From NCBI GenBank assembly GCA_036495095.1, contig DASXNK010000108.1, forward strand, positions 1-50,849: a stretch of 50,849 bases of DNA, in the 5' to 3' direction. Below the pieces are notes generated by a model. The model did not search any database. It saw only the letters and a list, made by a program, of their open reading frames with translations, and was not told where the DNA came from. The first letter of the stretch is position 1; each line of letters begins with the position of its first letter. Shown piece after piece: positions 40,448 through 48,763 of the stretch. Made by a program: the position numbers and the translations under genes. Origin of the DNA: Candidatus Dormiibacterota bacterium. GTDB taxonomy: Bacteria; Chloroflexota; Dormibacteria; Aeolococcales; Aeolococcaceae.

Positions 40448-41719
40448 TCAGCGCCGCCGTGCAGCCCTGCAGAGGTCGGTGAGCTGGCGCATCATCCAGT
40501 CCGCCTCGGCGGCGTCCCGGTCGCGCAGCACCGCGTGAACGTTCCGGCCAGCCGTGTCCAGGTGCAGGGTGGCGAGGCGCAGGCGGCGCTGCAGCGGCCC
40601 CTGCACCCAGCGGATGCTCTGCACCTTTGCCAGGGGGACGACGTCCGTTGCCCGGCATACCCGGCCGCTCTGGGTGATCGCCGCGCGTCCGTCGAACCCC
40701 GCGGCGAGAAAGTGATAGCGGAGCGGGCTCTTCAGGCGGGCCCGGCGAGGCGGCCGGGTGGAGGCCGGGAGCGGCCAGGGCATCACCCGTGAGACCAGCC
40801 CCAGCGCCTGATCGCGGGACCCGACCGGCATCAGCGCCCGGGTGACCCGCCGTCCCTCCTGGTCGCCCCGCCGGACCTGGCCCTGGCCGGCGACGTCCAC
40901 CTCGACGCGGCACCAGCCGGCGGCGCGCCAGACCAGCGGCTCGCTGATGCGCACCGCCTGCACCCGGCCGTAGGGGATCGTCTCGGCGCGGGTCTCCAGC
41001 AGTCCCGCCCGCAGCCGAAGCCCGTCGGGGGCCTCGGCCACCGCGAAGTCGAACTCGCTGTTCAGCCGTCTCCAGGCGGTCACCCACAATCCCACCACGG
41101 GGGCGAGGAATGCCCCCGCCGCCGGCGGCGAGATGGTCACGACGGTCACCGCCACGACCACGAGGGCGGCACCGGTCAGCCCCAGGGCGCTCAGCGCGGT
41201 GGACGCCAGCAGCCGCGGTGCCGGAAGGTGAAACAGCGGAAGCTCGGCGGGAGCGGGCGTCTCCTCGGCGAGCCCGTGGGCGAGGGCGAGCAGCCGGGCG
41301 CGCAGGATCTCGGCGCTGCCCTCGGCGAGGTAGGCGAGACGCGCGTCGCCGTGATGCGAGCCCGCGAGCCGCAGGCGCAGCTCGGACAGCCCCAGCACCC
41401 GGCCGAGCAGCGGCCGGACGATGTCGACCGCCTGCAGACGGCTCAGGGGGATCTGGCGCGAGTCGCGGCGCACCAGCCCGGTCTCGATGCGCAGGGTGCC
41501 GCCGTCGACCCGCCAGCGGGTCACCAGCCAGGAGACGATGGCGGCGACCGCCCCGAACGTGACCAGGGCGGTGAACACCGCCAGGCGCACCCCGGTGCTG
41601 CCGCCCCGCGCGGTCGCCTGGGCGGTGACCAGGACGGCCGGGATGACGAGCCGTCCGCCCCGGAGCACCGGGCTCAGGGGATGCAGCCGCACCCAGCCGT
41701 CGGTCGCGGGAGGGCTCAC
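40448..41719 (-). CDS. bPH2 (YdbT-like) membrane protein
   Basis: A 423-residue protein with two to three pairs of membrane helices (about 24-70 and 168-212) and repeated bacterial pleckstrin-homology-like (bPH2) segments: TLRIETGLVRRDSRQIPLSRLQAVDI, LRLRAGLLETRAETIPYGRVQAVRI and AAITQSGRVCRATDVVPLAKVQSI. YdbT of Bacillus shares this layout and, with YdbS, protects cells against antimicrobials from competing strains. Starts at GTG 41719 overlapping the ydbS-like stop (GTGA). Confidence 0.85.
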   Translation of the reverse strand: MSPPATDGWVRLHPLSPVLRGGRLVIPAVLVTAQATARGGSTGVRLAVFTALVTFGAVAAIVSWLVTRWRVDGGTLRIETGLVRRDSRQIPLSRLQAVDIVRPLLGRVLGLSELRLRLAGSHHGDARLAYLAEGSAEILRARLLALAHGLAEETPAPAELPLFHLPAPRLLASTALSALGLTGAALVVVAVTVVTISPPAAGAFLAPVVGLWVTAWRRLNSEFDFAVAEAPDGLRLRAGLLETRAETIPYGRVQAVRISEPLVWRAAGWCRVEVDVAGQGQVRRGDQEGRRVTRALMPVGSRDQALGLVSRVMPWPLPASTRPPRRARLKSPLRYHFLAAGFDGRAAITQSGRVCRATDVVPLAKVQSIRWVQGPLQRRLRLATLHLDTAGRNVHAVLRDRDAAEADWMMRQLTDLCRAARRR

Positions 41720-42210
41720 AGGCCGGCCGCCCGCGCCTCACCGAGCGCGGCCAGCCGGTCGCGGAGCCGGGTGGCCTCGGCCTGGTCGAGCCCGGGAATG
41801 CGGGCGTCGGTGGCCGCCGCGGCGGTGTGGAGCCGCACCGTGGCGAGGCCGAAGGAGCGTTCGAAGGGCCCGGCGACGACGTCGACGAACTGCATCCTGC
41901 CGTACGGCACCACCGAGACCCGCCGGATCAGGCAGCCGCGCCGCACCAGGAGATCGTCCTCGCGCTCGTGATAGCCCCAGGCCCGATAGCGTGCCAGCAG
42001 GAACCGGTAGGTCATGCCGGCGAGGCCGGCGGTGAGGACGGCCACGACCAGCGCCGCAGGGAGGGCGCCGGCGACCCCCAGGCCCAGGGCCAGGGCCGCG
42101 AACGGGGGGACGGCGAGGACCAGCAGCTGGACGAGCCGCAGCCGTGGCACCCGGGTGGAGATCCGGCGCCAGCCGTCCTCGGTGCCGCCGGAGAGCGCGT
42201 CCGTGGTCAT
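41716..42210 (-). CDS. bPH2 (YdbS-like) membrane protein
   Basis: A 164-residue partner of the YdbT-like protein: two membrane helices (about 28-72) and one bPH2 segment (DLLVRRGCLIRRVSVVPYGRMQFVDVV). CATGAT lies 8 nt before ATG 42210 on the minus strand, similar to the nAnnnT elements elsewhere. The ydbS-ydbT order is conserved widely. Confidence 0.85.
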   Translation of the reverse strand: MTTDALSGGTEDGWRRISTRVPRLRLVQLLVLAVPPFAALALGLGVAGALPAALVVAVLTAGLAGMTYRFLLARYRAWGYHEREDDLLVRRGCLIRRVSVVPYGRMQFVDVVAGPFERSFGLATVRLHTAAAATDARIPGLDQAEATRLRDRLAALGEARAAGL

Positions 42211-42302
42211 CGCCGGGGATCATGCCCCACGCGATCCTCAGCGGATCAGGGGTGGCTCACCCGGTCCGGCGGACAGCCCAGCCTCCTCCTCGGCGGCCCA
42301 GA

Positions 42303-42650
42303 CTATCGGTTGGCGCCGGAGGTGTGCCGTCGCCGGCCGACACCGAGCCAGCCGAGCCCCATCCGCGCGGTGGTCACCCTCGAGCCCCTGCGGGAATCCC
42401 GCACCCCCCTCAGGTCGAGCGCGCGCGGTGCGACGTCGGCCGGGCGGAGCTCGTCGACCCCTCGGAACCGGGCGGCCACCGCCGTGCACGCGTCCAGTGC
42501 GGCCGCGTTGTACGCCCACTCGGGGTCGCCGACCACATCCGACCAGGCCATCCCCGACCACTCGACGGAGTCGCCGAGCGTGGTCAGCGCACGGCCGTGC
42601 TCGCGGGCGCGCGCCACCAGCACCCGCGTCGTGACCATGCGTGCCGTCAT
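42303..42650 (-). CDS. Conserved-looking hypothetical protein (115 aa)
   Basis: MTARMVTTRVLVARAREHG starts at ATG 42650, with GGGAGA 9 nt upstream; a frame to 42734 exists but lacks an SD. The middle is plausible soluble protein (DSVEWSGMAWSDVVGDPEWAYNAAALDACTAVAARF) and the C-terminus is Arg/Gly-rich. No family recognised. It might be cotranscribed with the ydbS/ydbT pair, as its stop is 92 bp upstream. Confidence 0.4.
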   Translation of the reverse strand: MTARMVTTRVLVARAREHGRALTTLGDSVEWSGMAWSDVVGDPEWAYNAAALDACTAVAARFRGVDELRPADVAPRALDLRGVRDSRRGSRVTTARMGLGWLGVGRRRHTSGANR

Positions 42651-42862
42651 GCTCGTTCTCCCGCCCCAGGGCGTGCCGCGAGACACGACCGCCGCTCGTG
42701 CCTCCCCTCGCGCCGTCCACCGCCTGGACGTCACTCCTTGCCCGGGATCCTGACAGATCTGCGGAGAAACGCAAGCACGGCCCGCGGCCCTCTACATGCC
42801 CGTCCCACCTATGTGCGGAGCCCCGACACCGGCGATGCGACGCACGTCCGCGAGGTCGTGGA

Positions 42863-43549
42863 CTACGGTGTGTTCGGCCCCTCGGGCCCGGTGTCGAGGT
42901 GGTTGTCGTAGAAGCGCTGCAGCTCGGCCAGGTCGAGACGGTCCATCGGGTCGTAGTAGTCCCAGAAGACCGCGGCGAACCGCGGCGTCATCGACGGCCA
43001 GGGGATGACGATCACCTTCGCGTACGGCGTGACGCCGGGCCGCGCCTTCAGCCCGGGGTCGGGCGCCTGCCGGCGCAGCCACAGGGTGAGCGACTGGACG
43101 TCGGCGTCGCAGCCCTGGGGGCAGTTGTAGAGCACCGCGACGTAGCCGTGCTCGAGGTTGTGGACCCAGTGCTCGGCGGGGACCACGGGGGTGGCGGGAT
43201 GGACGCCCGCGGTGATCGGGGCCTGGCCGTAGCCGAGGCTGTAGTGGCAGCCGCTGGTGGGCGGGTCGTGCGCGTAGACCACCCGGGTCGGCGGGGTCAC
43301 GTGATCGTGGGGCATCTCGGGGACGACCTGGGCGTGGTCGGACCCGCCGTTGGTGCGCGGCGGATCGGGGCGGAACGTCCCCAGGCTGCCGGGGCCGTAC
43401 GAGCAGCCGGCGGTGCCGACCTGGGTCGCGACGCTGGGGCGGGGGGACGGCGACCTCGTGCCGGTGGCGCCGGTGCTCCCGCAGGCGGACAGCGCGGCGA
43501 TGCCGGCGAGCGCCGCACCCCGTCGGGCGGGAGTGCGCGGTCGGATCAT
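42863..43549 (-). CDS. DUF3105-family lipoprotein
   Basis: A 228-residue lipoprotein (Cys23 in LSACGS). DUF3105 landmarks are DPPTSGCHYSLG, EHWVHNLEHGYVAVLYNC (about 130-147, the W-x-H-x-x-E-H-G pattern), and a C-terminal FWDYYDPMDRLDLAELQRFYDNHLD. Function unknown in the family. Conserved His/Glu/Cys might bind a metal. TACAGT ends 9 nt before ATG 43549. Confidence 0.78.
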   Translation of the reverse strand: MIRPRTPARRGAALAGIAALSACGSTGATGTRSPSPRPSVATQVGTAGCSYGPGSLGTFRPDPPRTNGGSDHAQVVPEMPHDHVTPPTRVVYAHDPPTSGCHYSLGYGQAPITAGVHPATPVVPAEHWVHNLEHGYVAVLYNCPQGCDADVQSLTLWLRRQAPDPGLKARPGVTPYAKVIVIPWPSMTPRFAAVFWDYYDPMDRLDLAELQRFYDNHLDTGPEGPNTP

Positions 43550-43673
43550 CGGCCGGTCACTGTACCGACCAGCGCCATTGCTCAGGCCGGCGGGCGCGGC
43601 GGCGGCATTCCGCCCCAGCGGCGCCGGCCTTTCACCCACCTGGCGCTCATCAACGCGGTGATGCGGATGCGGG

Positions 43674-43892
43674 TCAGGCCGGCGAGCTCCACTTCCAGGC
43701 GGGCTGGCTGGCCGTCACCGCATGGGTCTCCACCGAGAGCACCCGACCGCAGGTGAGGCAGCAGACGAGGCGGCCGGGCCCTCCCGGGCCGGTGTACTCG
43801 GCGACCGTCGTCGGGGTCCGGCAGCGCGGACACGCGTCGGCGTGGGGGTCCGCCGCCCTGTTGGCGGAATCCTCGTCGGTGACGTCACCCAT
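43674..43892 (-). CDS. Small zinc-ribbon protein
   Basis: A 72-residue protein with paired CPRCRTP and CCLTCG, spacing that suits one zinc ribbon, then a short tail. ATG 43892 has a weak G-rich SD. Role unknown; it may be a stand-alone ribbon or a remnant of a larger protein. Coding status is moderate. Confidence 0.5.
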   Translation of the reverse strand: MGDVTDEDSANRAADPHADACPRCRTPTTVAEYTGPGGPGRLVCCLTCGRVLSVETHAVTASQPAWKWSSPA

Positions 43893-44107
43893 GACCAGCC
43901 CCCGAGCAGCGCCGGGCCCGGCGTAGGAGCGCCGGTGCCCTCATCCACAATTGTCCCCCCCTGGGGACTGTCAAGGGAAGCGGAGGCGCGCGAGGAGAAG
44001 CGCGTGCTGCGCCGCCAGGCGAGGGCCGAGCGCCGCGCCCGCCACCCTGTCTCTCCAGCACGAGGGGTCCGAGCCCTGATCTCCCCCGACGCTGGTAGGG
44101 TGATCCG

Positions 44108-44650
44108 ATGAGCGAGCGACGTGAGGTCGCCACCCTCGGTGGCGGGTGCTTCTGGTGCCTGGACGCCGCCTACCGGCGGGTCGAGGGCGTGACCGGCGTG
44201 GTCTCGGGCTACGCCGGTGGGCAGGATCCGAACCCCACCTACCAGCGGGTGTGCTCCGGCCGGACCGGCCACGCCGAGGTCGTGCAGGTCGAGTACGACC
44301 CCGACGTCATCTCCTACGCGGACATCCTCGACGTCCTCTGGGCGATCCACGACCCCACCACCCCGAACCAGCAGGGCCACGACGTCGGCACCCAGTACCG
44401 GTCGATCATCCTCACCCACGACGACGCCCAGCGAGGTGCGGCGGAGGCGTCCCGCGACGCCGTCCAGTCGCTGTGGCCGCGACCGGTGGTCACGGAGATC
44501 GTCCCCCTCGAGGTGTTCCACCCCGCCGAGGAGTACCACCAGGACTACTACGCGCGGAACCCCGAGCAGGGTTACTGCCAGGCGGTCATCAACCCGAAGC
44601 TCGCGAAGCTGCGACAGCGCTTCGCCGCCCGGCTCCGCGCCGGCGCCTGA
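44108..44650 (+). CDS. msrA: Peptide methionine (S)-S-oxide reductase
   Basis: Repairs oxidised methionine with thioredoxin-supplied electrons. The 180-residue protein has the catalytic GCFWC (13-17, nucleophilic Cys14), the conserved SGYAGGQDPNPTYQRVCSGRTGHAEVV, DPTTPNQQGHDVGTQYRS and YCQAVINPKLAKLRQRF. Both C-terminal resolving cysteine and tail seem simplified to one Cys (YCQ). TAGGGT ends 6 nt before ATG 44108, with no SD, so it is probably leaderless. Confidence 0.93.
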   Translation: MSERREVATLGGGCFWCLDAAYRRVEGVTGVVSGYAGGQDPNPTYQRVCSGRTGHAEVVQVEYDPDVISYADILDVLWAIHDPTTPNQQGHDVGTQYRSIILTHDDAQRGAAEASRDAVQSLWPRPVVTEIVPLEVFHPAEEYHQDYYARNPEQGYCQAVINPKLAKLRQRFAARLRAGA

Positions 44651-44699
44651 CCCACCCGAACGACGGGCTCCCCGGCCCCCTGGCTACCATGGCGGCCCG

Positions 44700-45044
44700 A
44701 TGTCCTCTGCACCGATCGCACCCGTCGCGTCCGCGGCCGTCCGCCGCCAGCTCCACTGGGTCGCCATCGTGGCGATCGTCGACTTCGTGCTCCTCGTCCC
44801 GCTCGCGGGCGGAGCGCTGACCGGCCATCATCAGCTCGCCCGCTCCCTCGGCCCCGTCCACGGAGTCGGGTTCATCATCGAGCTCTTCCTGGCGGTGCGC
44901 GGCGCGACCTCGCGCTTCTGGGGATGGTGGTTCCCCGCCATCGTCCTCGTGACCGGGGGGCCGCTCGGCGCGCTGGTCGCCCACCGGGTGGTCAGCTCCC
45001 GGCTCAGCGCCGCGGAGGCGGCCACGGCCCGCGAGGTGGCGTAG
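44700..45044 (+). CDS. DUF3817-like membrane protein
   Basis: A 114-residue protein with three hydrophobic helices (about 18-38, 52-67 and 74-95) and the DUF3817-like signature [25 protein letters not shown] ends 9 nt before ATG 44700, and it follows msrA by 49 nt. Function unknown. Its stop is 2 nt from the convergent kinase stop. Confidence 0.65.
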   Translation: MSSAPIAPVASAAVRRQLHWVAIVAIVDFVLLVPLAGGALTGHHQLARSLGPVHGVGFIIELFLAVRGATSRFWGWWFPAIVLVTGGPLGALVAHRVVSSRLSAAEAATAREVA

Positions 45045-45046
45045 CC

Positions 45047-46165
45047 TCAACCTGCGCGGGGCAGCGAGGCCCGCACCGTGGTGCCCCGGCCCGGCGCGCT
45101 GCTCACCTGCAGCCGGCCGCCGGCCCGCGCCGCCCGCTCGCGCATCGAGACCAGCCCGAGGTGCCCCGTCGGGACGGCGGCGGGGTCGAAGCCGTCGCCG
45201 TCGTCGGCCACCTCGAGGGTCAGCGCGTCCGGCTCCTCCAGCAGCCGCACCGTGATCCGTGCCGGCCGGCCGTGGCGCAGGGCGTTGCGCAGCGCCTCCT
45301 GGGCGATCCGGTACAGCGCCTCCTTGGCGGGGCCGGGAAGGTCGGGCTCGGCGCACGGCGGGAACTCCACCACGACGCCGCGATGGCGCGAGGCCATCGC
45401 CGCGGTGACCCGCCGGAGCGCGCCGCAGAGCCCGTCGTCGAGCAGGTGGCGGGGATGCAGCTCGACGAGCAGCTCCCGCATCTCGGTGAGGGCGGCGTCG
45501 GCCATCGCCACCACCTCCTCGAGCGCGGCGGCGGCGGCCTCGGGATCCCCGCCCCGCCGCAGCATCGCCAGGGTCGAGCGGGTGCCGAGGGCGACCCCGT
45601 AGATCGCCTGGCTCACCGAGTCGTGGAGCTCGCGGGCGAGCCGCTCGCGCTCCTCCTCGACGGCGCGGGTGCGGGCGACGAACTGGGCCACGGCCTCGGC
45701 CACCGAGCCGAGGTGGTCGATGACCGCAGTCCCCAGCGGCGAGCAGGAGAACAGCGCCATCACCCCGACGGTGCGGCCGTCGACCACCAGCGGGTGGCCG
45801 GCGAAGGCGACGATGCCGGTGGCGCGCGCCCACTCGGGGTGGTCGATGCGCGGGTCGTGGACGACGTCGTTGGTCATCATCGGCCGGCCCTCGGCGGCGA
45901 TGCTGCCGATCTTCAGCTCACCGACCCTGACCGTGCCGTGCGGGCCGTCGAGGTGGGTGTACAGGCCGGCGCTGGCGCGGAGCACCAGGGTCTCGCCGTC
46001 GGGCTCGAGCACCCAGACCCGGGCGAAGGCGGCGTCGAGCCGGTCGACGATCGCGACCGCGCACCGCTGCAGCACCTCCGACATCGGCCCGCCGCGGGCC
46101 AGGGTGGTCCCGCAGTCGGCGAGCAGCGCGGTGAGCCTGCGGTAGTCGTCCGGCGGTCCTGGCAT
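45047..46165 (-). CDS. GAF-domain histidine kinase, NarL/LiaS class
   Basis: Soluble sensor kinase of 372 residues: GAF sensor (about 12-165), HisKA_3 dimerisation helix with the phospho-acceptor H181 ([13 protein letters not shown]), and a C-terminal HATPase_c (about 270-372) with [10 protein letters not shown] (N box), DDGDGFDP and [12 protein letters not shown] (G boxes). No membrane helix, so the signal is internal, e.g. redox or a small molecule bound by GAF. ATG 46165 with GGAGG 4 nt upstream; longer in-frame ORF upstream is antisense to the regulator. Cognate to the divergent response regulator 9 bp away. Confidence 0.88.
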   Translation of the reverse strand: MPGPPDDYRRLTALLADCGTTLARGGPMSEVLQRCAVAIVDRLDAAFARVWVLEPDGETLVLRASAGLYTHLDGPHGTVRVGELKIGSIAAEGRPMMTNDVVHDPRIDHPEWARATGIVAFAGHPLVVDGRTVGVMALFSCSPLGTAVIDHLGSVAEAVAQFVARTRAVEEERERLARELHDSVSQAIYGVALGTRSTLAMLRRGGDPEAAAAALEEVVAMADAALTEMRELLVELHPRHLLDDGLCGALRRVTAAMASRHRGVVVEFPPCAEPDLPGPAKEALYRIAQEALRNALRHGRPARITVRLLEEPDALTLEVADDGDGFDPAAVPTGHLGLVSMRERAARAGGRLQVSSAPGRGTTVRASLPRAG

Positions 46166-46174
46166 GATGCCTCC

Positions 46175-46822
46175 ATGATCCGGGTCGTGGTCGTCGATGA
46201 CCACTGGGTGGTCCGGCAGGGGCTGCGGCTCTTCCTCGACCAGCAGGACGGCATCCGCGTGGTCGGCGAGGCCGCCGACGGCGAGGAGGCGCTGGTGGTG
46301 GTGGAGGCCCTCCGTCCCGACGTGGTGCTGATGGACCTGCTGATGCCCCGGCTCGACGGCGTCGAGACCACCCGCCGGATCAAGCAGCGGTTCCCGCGGG
46401 TGGAGGTGGTGGTGCTGACCACGGTCGTCGACGGCGAGGCGGTGGTCGGCGCCATCGGGGCCGGGGCCACCGGGTACCTCCTCAAGGACTCCCGCGGGGA
46501 CGCGCTGGTCACCGCGGTGCGCGCCGCCGCCGAGGGCAGGGTCGAGCTCTCGCCCGAGGCGGCGCGGCGGCTGGCGACCTCCATCCGGCCGCGGCGGGCG
46601 GCCGAGCCCCTGACCCCGCGCGAGCGGGAGGTGCTCGGGCTGGTCGCGGAGGGGCTGGCGAACAAGGAGATCGGCGCCCGGCTGGGCATCGCGGAGAAGA
46701 CCGTGAAGGCCCACGTCACCCGGGTGCTCGACAAGCTGGGGGTGCGGAGCCGCACCCAGGCGGCGCTGGTCGCGGTGCGCTCCGGGGCGGGCGGGCTCGA
46801 GGTGCCCGGCGGCGCCCCCTGA
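46175..46822 (+). CDS. NarL/LuxR-type response regulator
   Basis: A 215-residue regulator: receiver domain (1-120) with acidic pocket D8-D9, phospho-acceptor D54 (VLMDLLMP) and K104 (YLLKDS), and a LuxR-type HTH (about 148-208, [43 protein letters not shown]). The frame is open far upstream but ATG 46175 is the family start. The -10-like CATGAT ends 6 nt upstream; no SD. It sits 9 bp from the kinase start on the other strand. Confidence 0.92.
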   Translation: MIRVVVVDDHWVVRQGLRLFLDQQDGIRVVGEAADGEEALVVVEALRPDVVLMDLLMPRLDGVETTRRIKQRFPRVEVVVLTTVVDGEAVVGAIGAGATGYLLKDSRGDALVTAVRAAAEGRVELSPEAARRLATSIRPRRAAEPLTPREREVLGLVAEGLANKEIGARLGIAEKTVKAHVTRVLDKLGVRSRTQAALVAVRSGAGGLEVPGGAP

Positions 46823-46903
46823 GGCCGGACCCCGACCAAGGTCCCATGCCGGTGCCGACCCCGGTCGCTGGTGCCGGTGGCGGCGGTGGCGCAGACTGGA
46901 GGC

Positions 46904-47218
46904 ATGACCGTCGCGAACCGTGTCGTCACCCGCCGCACCCGTCCCGCGGGGCGCGTGGTGGCCGTCCTCCAGGGCTGGGAGCGCCGGCTCGGCGCCGACC
47001 GGCCCGGTCGCAGCGGCCTGGTGTGGCTGGGACCGCTGGTCTGCGCCGCCGGCGCCTTCGTGATGCTCGCCTGGTTCGCGCACAGCGGTGGGCTGGGGGT
47101 GGAGCAGTGGTTCCCCATCGGCCTCTTCGGCGCGCTGATCCTCGGCGGGCTGTCGGTCAGCTATCTGGCCGCCTTCGCCGGCGACGAGCGCGACGCCGAG
47201 GACCGGGCCGGGGGCTGA
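46904..47218 (+). CDS. Small two-helix membrane protein
   Basis: A 104-residue protein, basic N-terminus (residues 1-38), helices at about 39-60 and 70-92, acidic tail. CAGACT and GGAGG lie just before ATG 46904. Family not recognised. It follows the response regulator in the same direction by 81 bp, so it might be in its operon. Confidence 0.5.
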   Translation: MTVANRVVTRRTRPAGRVVAVLQGWERRLGADRPGRSGLVWLGPLVCAAGAFVMLAWFAHSGGLGVEQWFPIGLFGALILGGLSVSYLAAFAGDERDAEDRAGG

Positions 47219-47221
47219 GGC

Positions 47222-48763
47222 TCAGGCTGGGCCGGCCAGCTCCGGCCTGCGGGCGGCGATGCCGGCGGCGGCGAGCGCGGCCCGGGCGGCGGTGGGGGTG
47301 ACGATGCATCCCGCCTCCTCCAGGGTGCTGCGCTGCCGGCCGTACCCCTGGGGGTCGTCCCGGGTGCCGAGCACGTAGGCCACCACCCGGGGGCCGTCCG
47401 CCGCCGCCGTGATCTCGGCGCACACCGGCGCCAGCATCCCGGCGGGGTCGGGGTGGGCGCCGTGTCCGAGGACGACGTCGAGGAGCACCACCGCCGTGGC
47501 GGGGTCGGCGGCCTCGCGGCGGATCAGCTCGAGCCGTGCCTCCGGGTCGATCATCGGGTGAGGGCGTCCCTGGGTGTACTCCTCCTCGCCGAGGTCGAGG
47601 CAGACGTGGGCTCCGGCGGGCGCGGGCAGGCCGTCCCGGCTGCTCACCGGGGCGTTCGAGTACACCCTGCCGAGGTGGGCCGCGAGGATGAGCTGGGCCT
47701 CGTAGCAGAGGGTGCCGCCCGAGAACAGGCCGCGGACCGCGGTGCGGCTCGCAGGCAGGCCGCGGCAGGCGGCCGCGACGTGCTCGGCGAGCCCCCGACC
47801 GGGGTCGGGCAGGGGCAGGCCGAGCCCGCCCAGGATCGCGATCACCCCCTGCTCCAGGGTGCCGGCGAGCTCGACCCCCGGGGCCACCTCGAGGTCGGGG
47901 GCGACCCCGAGCACCGCGGCGACCAGCGGCTTGGTGCGGGGCGCCCCCAGCAGCGCGCGGGCCACCGGCTCGGCCGGCGGCTTGGAGACGAGGAGGATCG
48001 CGTCGGTCCCGGGGTCGGCCTCGAGGGCGGCGATGGCGACCCGGGCCATCCGGCCGTCGACCGCCGCGGAGAGGTCGCGGCCGCCGATCCCGATCACCTG
48101 CGACACCCCGGCGCCCCAGCGGTCGAGCAGCGACGACACCTCCTGGGCCCCGGTGCCGGCGGCGGCGACGACGCCCACCCGCCCCGGCCCGACGACGTTG
48201 GCGAAGCCCAGCCCGGTGCCACCGAGGATCGCCGTCCCCGCGCCCGGCCCCATCACCAGCAGGCCCAGGCGCGCGGCGCGGTCCTTGAGCTCGACCTCCT
48301 CGTCGAGGCTGACGTGGTCGCTGAAGAGGAGCACGTGCAGGCCCGCGGTGAGGGCGTGGTGGGCGGCCAGGGCCGCGTACTCGCCGCTGACCGAGACGAT
48401 CGCGACGTTGAGGTCGGGGCGGGTGGCGACCGCCTCCTCGACGGTGCGCGCCCCGCGCTGCTCGCCGCCGTCGGGGCGGGAGGGACGCTCGGCGAAGAGC
48501 GCGTCGCGGCCCCGCGCCAGCCCGGCGTCGGCCGCCTCCTCCGACCCGGCGCGCGCCGCCAGCGCGAGGTCGTTCGCCGAGGCGCCGGCGAGGTCGGCCT
48601 CCGCCACCCCCTCGGCGAGGAGCGCCCCGACGTTGGCGGGGGTGGCCATCACCGCGGTCGCCCACTCCACCCCGTCGCCCTCGACCATGGCGCGGGTGGC
48701 GCTCATCAGCAGCACTGAGTCGACGAAGGTGTCGCGCAGCAGGGCGCAGCGGGCCGCGGTCAC
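47222..48763 (-). CDS. fdrA: FdrA-family protein (acyl-CoA synthetase-like; oxamate carbamoyltransferase subunit family)
   Basis: A 513-residue protein related to succinyl-CoA synthetase subunits. FdrA hallmarks are the N-terminal RDTFVDSVLLMSATRAM, MATPANVGALLAEGV, the CoA/phosphate-type region VMGPGAGTAILGGTGLGFANVVGPG, GVVAAAGTGAQEVSSLLDRWGAGVSQVIGIGGRDL, and the SGGTLCYEAQLIL region. In E. coli FdrA works with AllG and AllH as oxamate carbamoyltransferase, forming carbamoyl phosphate that a carbamate kinase turns into ATP. The GTG 48763 overlaps the kinase stop (GTGA). No allG or allH lies in this window. Long frame to 50677 is not part of it. Confidence 0.8.
   Translation of the reverse strand: MTAARCALLRDTFVDSVLLMSATRAMVEGDGVEWATAVMATPANVGALLAEGVAEADLAGASANDLALAARAGSEEAADAGLARGRDALFAERPSRPDGGEQRGARTVEEAVATRPDLNVAIVSVSGEYAALAAHHALTAGLHVLLFSDHVSLDEEVELKDRAARLGLLVMGPGAGTAILGGTGLGFANVVGPGRVGVVAAAGTGAQEVSSLLDRWGAGVSQVIGIGGRDLSAAVDGRMARVAIAALEADPGTDAILLVSKPPAEPVARALLGAPRTKPLVAAVLGVAPDLEVAPGVELAGTLEQGVIAILGGLGLPLPDPGRGLAEHVAAACRGLPASRTAVRGLFSGGTLCYEAQLILAAHLGRVYSNAPVSSRDGLPAPAGAHVCLDLGEEEYTQGRPHPMIDPEARLELIRREAADPATAVVLLDVVLGHGAHPDPAGMLAPVCAEITAAADGPRVVAYVLGTRDDPQGYGRQRSTLEEAGCIVTPTAARAALAAAGIAARRPELAGPA

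Noticed and set aside
43953-43968. GTCCCC-N4-GGGGAC inverted repeat before msrA
   Set aside because: Only 6-bp G/C arms in a C-run; expected by chance in such DNA and too far (about 140 bp) from the leaderless msrA start to claim as operator.
45047-47083. A 678-residue kinase with a long N-terminal extension
   Set aside because: The first 306 residues are antisense to the response regulator and have no domain signal; ATG 46165 with GGAGG gives a normal GAF kinase.
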